Shown in pieces: positions 41,750-50,949 of a stretch of 64,000 bases of DNA. The position numbers and the translations under genes were made by a program. The notes below the pieces were generated by a model. The model searched no databases, had not been told where the DNA came from, and saw nothing but the letters and a program-made list of their open reading frames with translations. Each line of letters opens with the position of its first letter. Position 1 is the stretch's first letter. The DNA lies in NCBI RefSeq assembly GCF_009908265.2, contig NZ_JAAATX020000008.1, positions 124,001 through 188,000 on the forward strand, written 5' to 3'. Source of the stretch: Paragemmobacter amnigenus (GTDB lineage Bacteria > Pseudomonadota > Alphaproteobacteria > Rhodobacterales > Rhodobacteraceae).

Positions 41750-44077
41750 TCAGCGGTTGAACTTCCCCTTCAGCGCATCGGCAAAGGCATTCCCCCCGCC
41801 CCCCGCCTTCGGGGCCGAGGACATCGGCCCGCGCGGCGGCTGGCCCTTCGGTGCGGACGGCCCACGTTCGCGCGCCTGTTCGCGCGCCTGACCGGAGTCG
41901 GACCGCATCGTCAGACCGATCCGCTTCCTTGCCGCGTCCACCTCGACCACGCGCACCTTCACCACATCGCCCGCCTTTACCACCTCATGCGGGTCCTTGA
42001 CGAAACGGTCGGCCAACTGGCTGACATGGACCAGCCCGTCCTGATGCACCCCGATATCGACAAAGGCCCCGAAGGCCGCGACGTTGGTCACGGTGCCTTC
42101 CAGCATCATGCCGGGCTTCAGGTCCGAAATCTCGTTCACACCCTCGGTGAATGTCGCGGTCCGGAAGGACGGGCGCGGGTCGCGGCCGGGCTTTTCCAGT
42201 TCGGCCAGAATGTCCTTCACCGTGGGCAGACCGAAACGCGCATCGACAAAGGCACGCGGGTCCACCTGCTTCAGCGCCGCCGCATCCCCCATCAGGCTCC
42301 GGATATCCCGCCCGCAGGCCGCCACGATCCGGCGCGCCACGTCATAGGCCTCGGGGTGGACGGAAGAGGCATCCAGCGGCTCTGCCCCGTCCGGAATCCG
42401 CAGGAACCCCGCCGCCTGTTCAAAGGCCTTTGGCCCCAGCCGCGCCACCTTCAGCAGGTCGCGCCGCGTGCGGAAGGGCCCGTTCTGGTCGCGATGCGCG
42501 ACAATGGCATCGGCCAGCGACGGCCCCACCCCCGACACCCGCGCCAAGAGCGGGGCCGAGGCGGTGTTCAGATCCACCCCCACCGCGTTCACCGCATCTT
42601 CCACCACCGCTTCCAGCGACCGGCCCAGACGGTGCTGGTCCACGTCATGCTGGTATTGCCCCACGCCGATCGACTTCGGCTCGATCTTCACAAGCTCTGC
42701 CAGCGGGTCCTGCAACCGCCGCGCGATGCTGACCGCGCCGCGCAGGGACACGTCCAGATCGGGGAACTCCCGCGCGGCAAGCTCCGAGGCCGAATAGACC
42801 GACGCGCCCGCCTCGCTCACGATCACCTTCACGGGCTTCTCGGTCCCCGGCAGGACGGCCAGCAGGTCCGCCACCATCTTCTCCGTCTCGCGGCTGGCGG
42901 TGCCGTTGCCGATGGCGATGAGCTGCACCTTGTGCTTCCCGATCAGCTGCGCCAGCGCCACCTGCGCGCCGCGCAGGTCGTTCTTGGGCTGGAAGGGATA
43001 GACCGTATCGGTCGCCAGAACCTTGCCCGTGGCATCGACCACCGCCACCTTCACCCCCGTCCGGATGCCGGGGTCCAGCCCCATCGTGGCCTTTCCCCCC
43101 GCAGGCGCGGCCAGCAGCAGGTCCTTCAGGTTCCGCGCAAAGACGCGGATCGCCTCTTCCTCGGCCCGCTCGCGCATCTCGCCCATCAGGTCCAGCGTCA
43201 GCGAGGTGCGGATCTTCACCCGCCACGCCCAGGCCGCCGCCTCGCGCAGCCAGCGGTCGCCCGGCCCTTGCGTCGCCGTGCCCAGCGCCGCCCCGCAGGC
43301 GCGCTCGGCCGGACTGTCGCCCTTGGGCGCATCGGCGTCGATCTCCAGATCCAGCGTCAGCACCCCCTCGTTCCGCCCGCGCAGCATGGCCAGCACGCGG
43401 TGCGAGGGTGCCGTGGCCCAAGCCTCGGAATGGTCGAAATAGTCCGAAAACTTCGCCCCCTCCTGCGCCTTGCCATCCACGACCTTCGCGACCAGCTTCG
43501 CCACCTGCTTCATATGCGACCGGAGCCGCCCCAGCAGATCGGCATTCTCGGCCAGCCCCTCGGCCACGATGTCGCGCACGCCCTCCAGCGCGGATTTCAC
43601 ATCCGGCACGGCCTCGGTCACATAGGCCGCCGCCAGAACCGCCGGATCGGCCACGCGGTCGGCCAGAATCGCCTCGGCCAGCGGTCCCAGCCCGTTTTCC
43701 CGCGCGATCATCGCGCGGGTGCGCCGCTTGGGCTTGTAGGGCAGGTAGATATCCTCGAGCTCCGCCTTCGTCGCGGCTTTCAGGAGAGAGGCGCGCAGCA
43801 CATCCGTCATCTTCCCCTGTTCCTCGATCGAGGACAGGATCGCCGCCCGACGCGTCTCCATCTCGCGCAGATAGGCCAGACGATCCGCCAGCGTGCGAAG
43901 CTGGGTGTCATCCAGCCCCCCCGTCGCCTCCTTGCGGTAGCGCGCGACGAAGGGCACCGTCGCGCCCTCGTCCAGCAGGTCGACGGCCGCGCCCACCTGC
44001 GCGGGGGTGGCTCCGATCTCGGCGGCGATCACCGAGGCGATCATCTGGGGGATTCGGCGGGCGCTATCGTCTTGCAT
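41750..44077 (-). CDS. tex: Tex: S1-domain RNA-binding transcription accessory protein
   Basis: This 775-residue cytoplasmic nucleic-acid-binding protein has the Tex N-terminal helical domain, a YqgF/RNase H-like core (about 320-450, with GLDPGIRTGVKVAVVD), helix-hairpin-helix domains (NTASAPLLARVSGVG) and a C-terminal S1 domain (EGTVTNVAAFGAFVDIGVHQDGL), then a basic tail. Length is normal. The frame stays open upstream to 45067, but ATG 44077 with AAGGAT four bases upstream gives the standard MQDDSARRIPQMIA start. Tex influences transcription and toxin expression in other bacteria; its exact role is unsettled. Confidence 0.94.
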   Translation of the reverse strand: MQDDSARRIPQMIASVIAAEIGATPAQVGAAVDLLDEGATVPFVARYRKEATGGLDDTQLRTLADRLAYLREMETRRAAILSSIEEQGKMTDVLRASLLKAATKAELEDIYLPYKPKRRTRAMIARENGLGPLAEAILADRVADPAVLAAAYVTEAVPDVKSALEGVRDIVAEGLAENADLLGRLRSHMKQVAKLVAKVVDGKAQEGAKFSDYFDHSEAWATAPSHRVLAMLRGRNEGVLTLDLEIDADAPKGDSPAERACGAALGTATQGPGDRWLREAAAWAWRVKIRTSLTLDLMGEMRERAEEEAIRVFARNLKDLLLAAPAGGKATMGLDPGIRTGVKVAVVDATGKVLATDTVYPFQPKNDLRGAQVALAQLIGKHKVQLIAIGNGTASRETEKMVADLLAVLPGTEKPVKVIVSEAGASVYSASELAAREFPDLDVSLRGAVSIARRLQDPLAELVKIEPKSIGVGQYQHDVDQHRLGRSLEAVVEDAVNAVGVDLNTASAPLLARVSGVGPSLADAIVAHRDQNGPFRTRRDLLKVARLGPKAFEQAAGFLRIPDGAEPLDASSVHPEAYDVARRIVAACGRDIRSLMGDAAALKQVDPRAFVDARFGLPTVKDILAELEKPGRDPRPSFRTATFTEGVNEISDLKPGMMLEGTVTNVAAFGAFVDIGVHQDGLVHVSQLADRFVKDPHEVVKAGDVVKVRVVEVDAARKRIGLTMRSDSGQAREQARERGPSAPKGQPPRGPMSSAPKAGGGGNAFADALKGKFNR

Positions 44078-44238
44078 GGGTATCCTTGGCTTCGGCACTG
44101 CTGTGGAAAGCGGACCATAACCGCCCCTCCCGCCCGTTCCAAGCCCGCCACGGATCGCACACCCGTCCCGCGCGGGGGAACCCGCACGGATGCGGCGGGT
44201 TGGTCGCGTATCGCCCGCTGGACAGGAGAAATGCCGCA

Positions 44239-44793
44239 ATGCGCCGAGCCGTCCTGTTCTGGTGCCTCTTGGCGGGGGTCGCGCTCGGCGGGCTGTTCGA
44301 CGGCATCGCCCTGCACCGGCTGCTGCAATGGCACCATCTTCTCTCCCGTCCCGCAGCCGCGGCGGCCGAGACGCAGCATCTGCGCTGGGACGCGCTTCTC
44401 GATGCGCTGATGTGGCTGGCACTCGTGGCCGCGCTGGGTGGACTGGTCCGCCACCGCCCCGCGCTTCTGGTGATGACCGCCCGCGTCCAGATCGGTGCGG
44501 CCCTGGCAGGCTTCGGCCTGTGGCATGTCGCGGACGCAGCCGTGGCCCATTGGGCGCTGGGGCTGCACCGGATCCGGCCCGGCGCACCCGACCCGCTCTT
44601 CTGGGATCTGCTGTGGCTTGCGCTCTTCGGCCTTGCCCCCGCGCTGGCGGGGCTGGTGCTCCTGCGCCGCCAGACCACCGCCCCCCTTGCCGCAGCCGAC
44701 GGAACATCCCCGACCGCGCGGCGTTTGCATGTGACCCGCCGCGACAGGAAAGGCCCGCCCCATGTCCCCCCGCGCTCCGGCAGCCTCTCGTGA
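44239..44793 (+). CDS. DUF2243-family membrane protein
   Basis: This 184-residue protein has four predicted membrane helices and the DUF2243 pattern: GGLFDGIALHRLLQWHH near the N-terminus and a second histidine-bearing helix GLWHVADAAVAHWALGLHRIRPG. Repeated membrane histidines suggest metal or heme binding, but no function is established. AGGAG lies 10 nt before the ATG. Its 3' end overlaps the next gene by 32 bp, so they form one transcript. Confidence 0.75.
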   Translation: MRRAVLFWCLLAGVALGGLFDGIALHRLLQWHHLLSRPAAAAAETQHLRWDALLDALMWLALVAALGGLVRHRPALLVMTARVQIGAALAGFGLWHVADAAVAHWALGLHRIRPGAPDPLFWDLLWLALFGLAPALAGLVLLRRQTTAPLAAADGTSPTARRLHVTRRDRKGPPHVPPRSGSLS

Positions 44794-45256
44794 CCGCCAC
44801 GCCCCCCGCGACCGCATCCGTGACGCCTCGCCCGACGGGGCCGATGCCCGCATAAGGCGCGACACGCTGGAACGCCTTGCGCGGGCCGGTGCCCAGCCTG
44901 CCACCATCCCCGCCGAGCTGGACCGCAACGCCCGCGAATGGGACGTGGAACGCGCGCTGATGGCCAATGCCGCAACCCTCGCCCTGTCGGGGGCGCTGCT
45001 TGCCCTGACCGCCGACCGCCGCTTTGCCCTCGTGCCCGCCGTGGTGGGGGGATTTCTCCTCCAGCACGCGGTGCAGGGGTGGTGCCCGCCCCTGCCCGTC
45101 CTGCGCGCCCTGGGCTTCCGCTCGCCGCAGGAGATTGCCGCGGAACGCACCGCCCTGCGCCTGCTTGCCGGGGAACTGGCCCCGCCCGATCCCGCCAGCC
45201 GCCCCCGCGACCGCGCCGCCCGCGCGCTGCAGATGGCCGAGGGGACGGCGCCGTGA
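44762..45256 (+). CDS. Small membrane protein with YgaP-like DUF2892 domain
   Basis: This 164-residue protein has a charged, arginine-rich N-terminal 60 residues, two hydrophobic segments (about 68-84 and 88-105), and the QGWCPPLPVLRALGFR motif of DUF2892 domains, whose cysteine is conserved in YgaP-like membrane segments. The stop overlaps the next gene's GTG (GTGA). Function unknown. Shine-Dalgarno AGGAAAGG precedes the ATG. Confidence 0.72.
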   Translation: MSPRAPAASRDRHAPRDRIRDASPDGADARIRRDTLERLARAGAQPATIPAELDRNAREWDVERALMANAATLALSGALLALTADRRFALVPAVVGGFLLQHAVQGWCPPLPVLRALGFRSPQEIAAERTALRLLAGELAPPDPASRPRDRAARALQMAEGTAP

Positions 45257-45948
45257 CCCTGTCCTCCGACCCCTGTCAGGCGGGTGCGGACGACGGCCCG
45301 CGCCCCTTCACCGGCGATCCGGCCGATCCCCTTGCCGTCGCCCGTTGGCGGCGCGACGAACGGAAACGCCTGCGCGCGGGACGGATGCGGCTGTCCACCG
45401 CGGCCCGTGACAGGATCACCGCCGCGATTGCCGGGCATCTGGCAAGCCTGCTGTCCGGCACCGACCTGTCGGGGCGGATCGTCGGGGGGTACTGGCCCAT
45501 CCGGGGCGAACCCGACCTGCGGACCTTCCTCTCCGGCCTGCGGGCACGCGGCGCGGTCCTGTCCCTGCCGGTCTGCGAAACACCCGTCCAGCCCATGCGC
45601 TTCCGCCGCTGGCAACCCGAACAGGACATGGTGCGCGGACATTGGGGCATCCCCGTCCCGCCCGTCGCGGCGGGCGAGGTCCGGCCCGAACTGATTATCG
45701 TCCCGCTTCTGGGCTGGGACATGGACCGCTACCGTCTGGGCTTCGGCGCGGGATATTTCGACCGCACGCTGGCCGCACTCCACCCGCGCCCCTTCTGCAT
45801 CGGCACCGGCCTGCAGGCCGCGCATCTGCCCACGATCGCGCCCCAGCCGCATGACGTGCCCATGGATGCGATCGTCACCGAACTCGGCCTGCAGGCCGGC
45901 ACGATTCCCGAAGGCGGGGCTTTGCCTTCCGCCCGCAAGACGGACTAG
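45253..45948 (+). CDS. 5-formyltetrahydrofolate cyclo-ligase
   Basis: This 231-residue enzyme converts 5-formyl-THF to 5,10-methenyl-THF using ATP. The family signature GWDMDRYRLGFGAGYFDRTLA is near residue 155, the basic N-terminal RWRRDERKRLRAGR helix is present, and VPLLGWD precedes the ATP loop. It starts with GTG overlapping the previous stop (GTGA). An about 30-residue N-terminal extension precedes the usual start. No folate genes adjoin it. Confidence 0.88.
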   Translation: MTLSSDPCQAGADDGPRPFTGDPADPLAVARWRRDERKRLRAGRMRLSTAARDRITAAIAGHLASLLSGTDLSGRIVGGYWPIRGEPDLRTFLSGLRARGAVLSLPVCETPVQPMRFRRWQPEQDMVRGHWGIPVPPVAAGEVRPELIIVPLLGWDMDRYRLGFGAGYFDRTLAALHPRPFCIGTGLQAAHLPTIAPQPHDVPMDAIVTELGLQAGTIPEGGALPSARKTD

Positions 45949-46000
45949 GATGCAGGGCAGCGCGCCAACCCCGCGCTGGAGGGTCCCCACCGGACAGGAC

Positions 46001-46780
46001 ATGCCCGCAACCGCCAGCTTCACCATCGCCACGTGGAACATCCACAAAGGGATCGGCACCGACCGCCGCCGCGATCTGGGCCGCACGGCGGCCGTCATCG
46101 CGGAAATCGCCCCCGACATCATCACCTTGCAAGAGGCCGACCTGCGTTTTGGCACCCGCGCGGGCCTGCTCGACCTTGACCGCCTGCGGATCGAGACCGG
46201 CCTCGCCCCCGTCCGGCTGGACCGGCCCGGCCCCTCGCATGGCTGGCACGGCAACCTGATCCTTGCCCGCGATGCGCGTGTCCTCGACCTTCTGCCCGTC
46301 CGCCTGCCGGGACTGGAACCGCGCGGCGCGGTGATCGCGGAACTGGAAATGGCGGGGCTGACCCTGCGCGTCATCGCCGCGCATCTGGGCCTTCTGCCCC
46401 GCTCCCGCCGCCAGCAGGCCGAGGCGATCCGCGACGCGCTGGACAGCCGCGCCGCGATGCCGACCTTGCTGATGGGCGATCTGAACGAATGGCGCTTCGG
46501 CCCGCGCTCGCCCCTTGCGGCGCTGGAACACCATGTCACGCCCGCCCCGCCCGTCCGCAGCTTTCCCGCCCGCCTGCCGCTCCTGCCGCTCGACCGCATC
46601 ATGACCGGCCCCGAAGGCCGCATCGACGCCCTCGCCCCGCATGACAGCCCGCTCGCCCGCCGCGCCTCCGACCACCTGCCGGTGAAGGCCCGCCTCACCC
46701 TTCCCGCCCCGCAGCGCAGCCGGAACGACCCGCGCAACCACCCCGACCCTGCCCCGCCGGACAGGGGGAACAGCCCGTGA
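46001..46780 (+). CDS. Endonuclease/exonuclease/phosphatase-family protein
   Basis: This 259-residue EEP-fold protein has all core motifs: ATWNIHKG, LQEAD, the catalytic GDLNEW and terminal SDHLPV. ATG 46001 is preferred; an in-frame ATG at 45950 would add 17 residues. Its stop overlaps the phospholipase D gene (GTGA). E. coli ybhP (EEP) beside the cardiolipin synthase gene clsB (ybhO) shows the same partnership. Substrate unknown: phospholipid, nucleic acid or a phosphorylated metabolite. Confidence 0.85.
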   Translation: MPATASFTIATWNIHKGIGTDRRRDLGRTAAVIAEIAPDIITLQEADLRFGTRAGLLDLDRLRIETGLAPVRLDRPGPSHGWHGNLILARDARVLDLLPVRLPGLEPRGAVIAELEMAGLTLRVIAAHLGLLPRSRRQQAEAIRDALDSRAAMPTLLMGDLNEWRFGPRSPLAALEHHVTPAPPVRSFPARLPLLPLDRIMTGPEGRIDALAPHDSPLARRASDHLPVKARLTLPAPQRSRNDPRNHPDPAPPDRGNSP

Positions 46781-48324
46781 TCGGCACGCTGATCTTCTGG
46801 CTCTCGCTGGCGGGGATTCTGGCCTTCGTGGCCTCGGCGGTGCTCCTGCGCTCTTACACCCGCTTTGCCCGCCGCGCCCGCGGCGCGCCCAGCCACTGCC
46901 TGCCGCGCGGCGCGCAGGCGACGCCGCTGGACCGTCTGGTCGACGCTGCCCTCGCCGCCCATGCCGGGGGCGAAGGCCGCTCCGGCCTGCGCTGCCTGCT
47001 CGACCCCAAGGACGCCTTCGCCGCCCGCAGCCTATCGGCGGTAGAGGCGGGGCGCAGTCTCGATCTCATCTACTACATCTGGAAAACCGACACCTCGGGC
47101 TGGCTGCTGATGGCCGATCTTCTGGCCGCAGCCGACCGTGGCGTCCGCGTCCGCCTGCTGCTCGATGACATCAACGTGCAGGGCTTCGATCTGGCCTTCC
47201 TCGGCCTGAACCAGCACCCCAACATCGAGGTGCGCCTGTTCAACCCCCTGCGGAACCGCGGCCACTGGATCCGGCGCGGCACCGAATTCGCGCTTGGCCT
47301 GTCGCGCTTCAACCGCCGGATGCACGGCAAGGTCTGGATCGCCGATGGCCGCCTTGCCATCCTTGGTGGGCGCAATGTGGGCGACACCTATTTCGCCGCC
47401 CCGGGCAGCGGGGCACGGCGCGCGCAGGATGCCGACATGGTGCTCGTCGGCGACCGCGTGGCGCAGGTCGAGTCGGTTTTCGACAGTTTCTGGAACCTCG
47501 GCCTCTCGCTGCCCATCCTCACCCTCTGGCCGCGCTTCCGTGTCAGCGAACGCCGCTTCCGCCGCCGCCTGATCCGGCACAGCACCGCGCCGCTCTCGGC
47601 CAATTGGCGGATGCAGGCCATCGCAGGACGCAGCGCGGCCGATCTTCTGATCACCCCCCTGCGCTGGACGACCGAGGTCACCGTCCTCTCCGACCCGCCG
47701 GACAAGGCACTGGGCCACCGCAGCGGGCCGTGGCTGCTTGACAGCATCGCAGACCTTCTGCGCAACGCCACGCAGGAAATCTGCCTCACCACCCCCTATT
47801 TCGTCCCCGGCGCGCCCGGTCTGGGCCTGCTGACCGACCTTGCCGGAAAAGGCATCCGCGTCAGGGTCCTGACCAATTCGCTCTCGGCCACCGACCTGTT
47901 CAGCGTCCATGCCGCCTATTCGCATTACCGCCGTCCGCTGCTTCTGTCGGGCGCGGAACTCCACGAATTCGCGCCGCCCCGACGCGCCCATCGCGGCCGC
48001 GACTTCCTGCATTCCAAGGTTTTCGTGATCGACCGCGACCGCGCCCTCGTCGGATCGCACAATTTCGACATGCGCTCGGCCTATATCAATATCGAACTCG
48101 GCCTGCTCTTCCGCGAGGCCACGCTGGTGGCGGAACTGGCCGATCTCTTCGACCGCCAGACCCGACCGGACAGCGCCTTTTCCGTGACGCTCGAAGACGG
48201 GCAGCTCCACTGGAACATCGCCGAGCACGGCCGCGCAGGCCGCGAACGATACGAGCCCGAGGCCTCCCCCGCCCGCCGCGCGGCCTCATGGATCATCGCG
48301 CGCCTGCCGCATGACTGGTTCTAG
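46777..48324 (+). CDS. Phospholipase D-family protein (cardiolipin synthase B/C-like)
   Basis: This 515-residue inner-membrane protein has an N-terminal membrane helix (about 4-24) and two HKD motifs, HGKVWIADGRLAILGG and HSKVFVIDRDRALVG. Two-HKD proteins of this size that follow an EEP gene make cardiolipin or transfer phosphatidyl groups in the inner membrane. GTG start overlapping the preceding stop. The C-terminal RYEPEASPARR-WIIARLPHDWF tail is typical. Substrate specificity is not proven. Confidence 0.88.
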   Translation: MIGTLIFWLSLAGILAFVASAVLLRSYTRFARRARGAPSHCLPRGAQATPLDRLVDAALAAHAGGEGRSGLRCLLDPKDAFAARSLSAVEAGRSLDLIYYIWKTDTSGWLLMADLLAAADRGVRVRLLLDDINVQGFDLAFLGLNQHPNIEVRLFNPLRNRGHWIRRGTEFALGLSRFNRRMHGKVWIADGRLAILGGRNVGDTYFAAPGSGARRAQDADMVLVGDRVAQVESVFDSFWNLGLSLPILTLWPRFRVSERRFRRRLIRHSTAPLSANWRMQAIAGRSAADLLITPLRWTTEVTVLSDPPDKALGHRSGPWLLDSIADLLRNATQEICLTTPYFVPGAPGLGLLTDLAGKGIRVRVLTNSLSATDLFSVHAAYSHYRRPLLLSGAELHEFAPPRRAHRGRDFLHSKVFVIDRDRALVGSHNFDMRSAYINIELGLLFREATLVAELADLFDRQTRPDSAFSVTLEDGQLHWNIAEHGRAGRERYEPEASPARRAASWIIARLPHDWF

Positions 48325-48475
48325 GCCGGCGGCAGGATCAGGATCGCGCGGAAATCGTCGACATGGGTCAGCGTGGTCCCCGTCGCCACCTCGGCCCCGC
48401 CGTCATCCCGTCGGACCGACTCCACCGCCGCGCGACAGTTCCGCCGCCCCCATCCGCCCCCGTGAATTACGTATT
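48321..48475 (-). pseudogene. Apparent 3' remnant of a glycerate 2-kinase/hydroxypyruvate reductase gene
   Basis: The 151-bp gap between the convergent PLD and pxpC genes holds, on the minus strand, an open reading segment ending TGTTLTHVDDFRAILI-LPPA-stop. This closely matches the C-terminal TGPTLTNVNDFRAILI hallmark of MOFRL-domain glycerate kinases (TtuD/GarK-like). No intact gene precedes it: about 50 codons upstream the segment runs into pxpC. Its stop overlaps the PLD stop. It looks like a truncated gene left by a rearrangement. Upstream resemblance to the family is weak, so the call is tentative. Confidence 0.45.
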
Positions 48476-49402
48476 CTACGTCATCCGCATCCGCGCCAGC
48501 GCCGCCGCCCTGACCCGTGCCATGCCTGCCGCCCCTTCCGGCGTCACCGCGCGGAACTCCACCGTGTCATGCGGGCGCAACTGGACAAAGCCATCCAGCT
48601 CCGCCCCTGCCAGCGTTGCGATCTTGGGATAGCCCCCCGTCGTCTGGTGATCGGCCAGCAGCACCGTCGCCACCCCGTCCCCCGCCACCTGCACCGCCCC
48701 GCGCAGCACGGGTTCCGACGGGATGCCCAGCGCCCCCTCGGGCGCCAGCGACGGGCCGCGCAGCCGCACGCCCATCCGGTCATAGGCATCCGTCAGCCGG
48801 AACGCGTCGCCCAGCAGCCTGTCGATCTGACCCGACGCGAAGAACCGCTCCTGCGGGCCGATGACCACGGCCACCTCGTCGCGCGACCGCGCCCAGACCG
48901 GACAGGGCAGATCGCGCGCAGGCAGGACGCGCGCCTCCTCGACCACCAGCCGCCGACCCGCCGCCACCGCCCCGCCCCCCAGCCCCGACAGCGCATGGGT
49001 GGCCGCACTGCCCAGCCATTCCGGCACGACCAGCCGCCCCGCCGGGGCCAGCACGCACCACGCCCCCCATGGCCCGCGCCGGACCGACAGCCGCTCACCC
49101 TCGGTCAGGGTCACCACCGACCACGACCCGCAGCGCAGGGCCCCCGCCTGCACCACGAACCCGCCCCCGGCGATGGCCAGCGACAGCCGCCCCTCCTCGA
49201 CCTCCAGCACCAGCCCGCCCAGCGACACCTCCACCGCCGCCGCGCCCGCGGGGTTTCCCGCCGCGCGATTGGCCAGCGCCAGCGCCACGCGGTCCATCGC
49301 GCCGCTCGCCGGTACGCCAAAGCGCATCAGCCCCGCGCGCCCGCCATCCTGCACCGAACAATGCGGCCCCGCCTCGACCACCCGCAGCACCGCCCGCGCC
49401 AT
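48476..49402 (-). CDS. pxpC: 5-oxoprolinase subunit C (KipA-like, biotin-dependent carboxyltransferase family)
   Basis: This 308-residue cyclophilin-like-fold subunit of the PxpABC enzyme opens 5-oxoproline to glutamate with ATP. It shows the family patterns AGPHCSVQDGGRAGLMRFGVP, SGAMDR, and DRMGVRLRGP...SEPVLRGAVQVAGDG, ending with TTGGYPKIATL. Its ATG overlaps the pxpB stop (TGATG). The length is normal. The genes pxpA-pxpB-pxpC are in consecutive one-base overlaps. Confidence 0.91.
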   Translation of the reverse strand: MARAVLRVVEAGPHCSVQDGGRAGLMRFGVPASGAMDRVALALANRAAGNPAGAAAVEVSLGGLVLEVEEGRLSLAIAGGGFVVQAGALRCGSWSVVTLTEGERLSVRRGPWGAWCVLAPAGRLVVPEWLGSAATHALSGLGGGAVAAGRRLVVEEARVLPARDLPCPVWARSRDEVAVVIGPQERFFASGQIDRLLGDAFRLTDAYDRMGVRLRGPSLAPEGALGIPSEPVLRGAVQVAGDGVATVLLADHQTTGGYPKIATLAGAELDGFVQLRPHDTVEFRAVTPEGAAGMARVRAAALARMRMT

Positions 49403-50082
49403 CACGCCCGCTCCGCCCTGTGGAAGTCGTCCAGCCCGACGCGGCGGAACCGCACGCGGTCGCCCACGTCGAACAGGAAGGGCCGCGCCGCATCCCCCGT
49501 CAGCACCCGCGTGGGCGAACGGCCGACGATCCACCACCCCGTCGGCATGGTCAGCGTCGTCACCAGACATTGCCTGCCCGCGATGATGACCGACCCCGCC
49601 GCCACCCCCCGCACCGGCGCGGCCTTGCGCGGCAGGCGCAGGCTTTCGTCCAGACCCGACAGATAGGCATAGCCGGGCGAGAAGCCGTACATCGCCACGC
49701 GATATTCCCCCGCCAGATGCGCGGCAATCACCGCCTCTTCGTCCAGACCGGTCTGCGCCGCGACCGCCGCCAGATCGCGCCCGAATTCCCCGTCGTAACA
49801 GACCAGAACCTCGCGCTCCGCTCCGGACACCGCCGCCGCGCCCGCCACGGCCAGCCGGTCGCGCAGGTCCGCCCTGACCGCCGCATGGTCCGTCACCATC
49901 GGATCGAACACCACCAGCAGGTTCACCAGCGCGGGCACCACCTCCACCTGCCCCGCCACCGGATCCGTCGCCAGCGCATGGTCCAGCGCCCAGACCCGCG
50001 CCTGCACCTCGTCCCCCGCGCGCGCGCCCAGTTCCACCAGAACCGCACGGTCAGAAACGCAAACCAGCCGCGGAAAATCCAT
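49402..50082 (-). CDS. pxpB: 5-oxoprolinase subunit B (KipI-like allophanate-hydrolase family)
   Basis: This 226-residue PxpB/KipI-family subunit has FSPGYAYLSGLDESLRLPRK and GSVIIAGRQCLVTTLTMPTGWWIVGRSP, both diagnostic. It belongs to the 5-oxoprolinase complex, and in some bacteria KipI-type proteins instead inhibit a sporulation kinase, which is irrelevant here. Its ATG overlaps the pxpA stop (TGATG). Confidence 0.91.
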   Translation of the reverse strand: MDFPRLVCVSDRAVLVELGARAGDEVQARVWALDHALATDPVAGQVEVVPALVNLLVVFDPMVTDHAAVRADLRDRLAVAGAAAVSGAEREVLVCYDGEFGRDLAAVAAQTGLDEEAVIAAHLAGEYRVAMYGFSPGYAYLSGLDESLRLPRKAAPVRGVAAGSVIIAGRQCLVTTLTMPTGWWIVGRSPTRVLTGDAARPFLFDVGDRVRFRRVGLDDFHRAERA

Positions 50083-50849
50083 CAGCCGCCCGCAAAGGGG
50101 CGCAAGCTCACCCCCGCCCCCTCGAGCCGTGCCCGCAGCGTGCGCGCCATCTCCACCGCCGCCGGATTGTCGCCATGCACGCAGATCGACCCCGCCGCCA
50201 GCGCCACCTCGCCCCCGCCCAGCACGGGAATCCGCCCCGTCTCCAGAAACCGCAGCATCCGCTCTGCCGCCGCGTCGGGATCGTGCAGTACCGCCCCCGC
50301 CTGCGACCGCGGCACAAGCTGGCCATTGGCCTGATAGGCGCGGTCGGCAAAGACCTCGGACACCACATCCAGCCCCGCCTTGCGCCCCTGCACCTCCAGC
50401 TCGGTCCCCGATATCGCCAGAAGCATCAGCCGCCCGGGCAAAGCCGCCACGGCCCCCGCAACCGCCGCCGCCACCTCGGCCCGCTCGGCCGCCAGATTGG
50501 CCAGCGCCCCGTGCGCCTTGACATAGCGCACCGTTACACCGGCCAGCGCCGCCACGCCCTGAAGCGCGCCGACCTGCGCGGCCACCATGCGCCCGATCTC
50601 GGCGGGCGCCATCGGGATCACCCGCCGCCCGAACCCCTCGCGGTCGGCATAGCCCGGATGCGCCCCCACCACGACGCCCCGCTCGGCCGCCAGCCGCAGG
50701 GTGGCATACATCACCTCCGGATCGCCGGCATGGCCACCGCAGGCGACATTGGCGCTGCTGACGATATCCAGCATCGCCGCGTCATTTCCCATGACCCAAG
50801 GCCCGAAACTTTCGCCCAGATCGGAATTCAGATCGACCACCCGCGCCAT
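50082..50849 (-). CDS. pxpA: 5-oxoprolinase subunit A (LamB/YcsF family)
   Basis: This 255-residue TIM-barrel-like subunit has the hallmark start VDLNSDLGESFGPW, SSANVACGGHAGDP, GAHPGYADREGFGRR and VKAHGALANL motifs. With PxpB and PxpC it forms the ATP-dependent 5-oxoprolinase that clears spontaneously formed pyroglutamate. It lies 100 bp after the GntR gene on the same strand. Confidence 0.93.
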   Translation of the reverse strand: MARVVDLNSDLGESFGPWVMGNDAAMLDIVSSANVACGGHAGDPEVMYATLRLAAERGVVVGAHPGYADREGFGRRVIPMAPAEIGRMVAAQVGALQGVAALAGVTVRYVKAHGALANLAAERAEVAAAVAGAVAALPGRLMLLAISGTELEVQGRKAGLDVVSEVFADRAYQANGQLVPRSQAGAVLHDPDAAAERMLRFLETGRIPVLGGGEVALAAGSICVHGDNPAAVEMARTLRARLEGAGVSLRPFAGG

Positions 50850-50949
50850 CGCAGCCCCCTCCGACTCGGGCCGATCCTGCCTGCCCCCGCCCCGCGGCGA
50901 AAGCCCCGAAACGCCACGCGCCCGCCAAAACCCGCCAGCCCCCGCCGCG

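Noticed and set aside
41564-44410. Plus-strand 948-codon frame opposite tex
   Set aside because: Antisense to Tex; composition dominated by R, H, P, Q and no domain.
41750-45067. Tex with a 330-residue N-terminal extension
   Set aside because: The frame is open upstream, but the extension is antisense to two plus-strand genes and the standard Tex N-terminus with a ribosome site begins at 44077.
44041-46962. Minus-strand 973-codon frame opposite the 5-FCL/EEP genes
   Set aside because: Antisense GC artefact; the plus-strand genes have motifs and start/stop overlaps.
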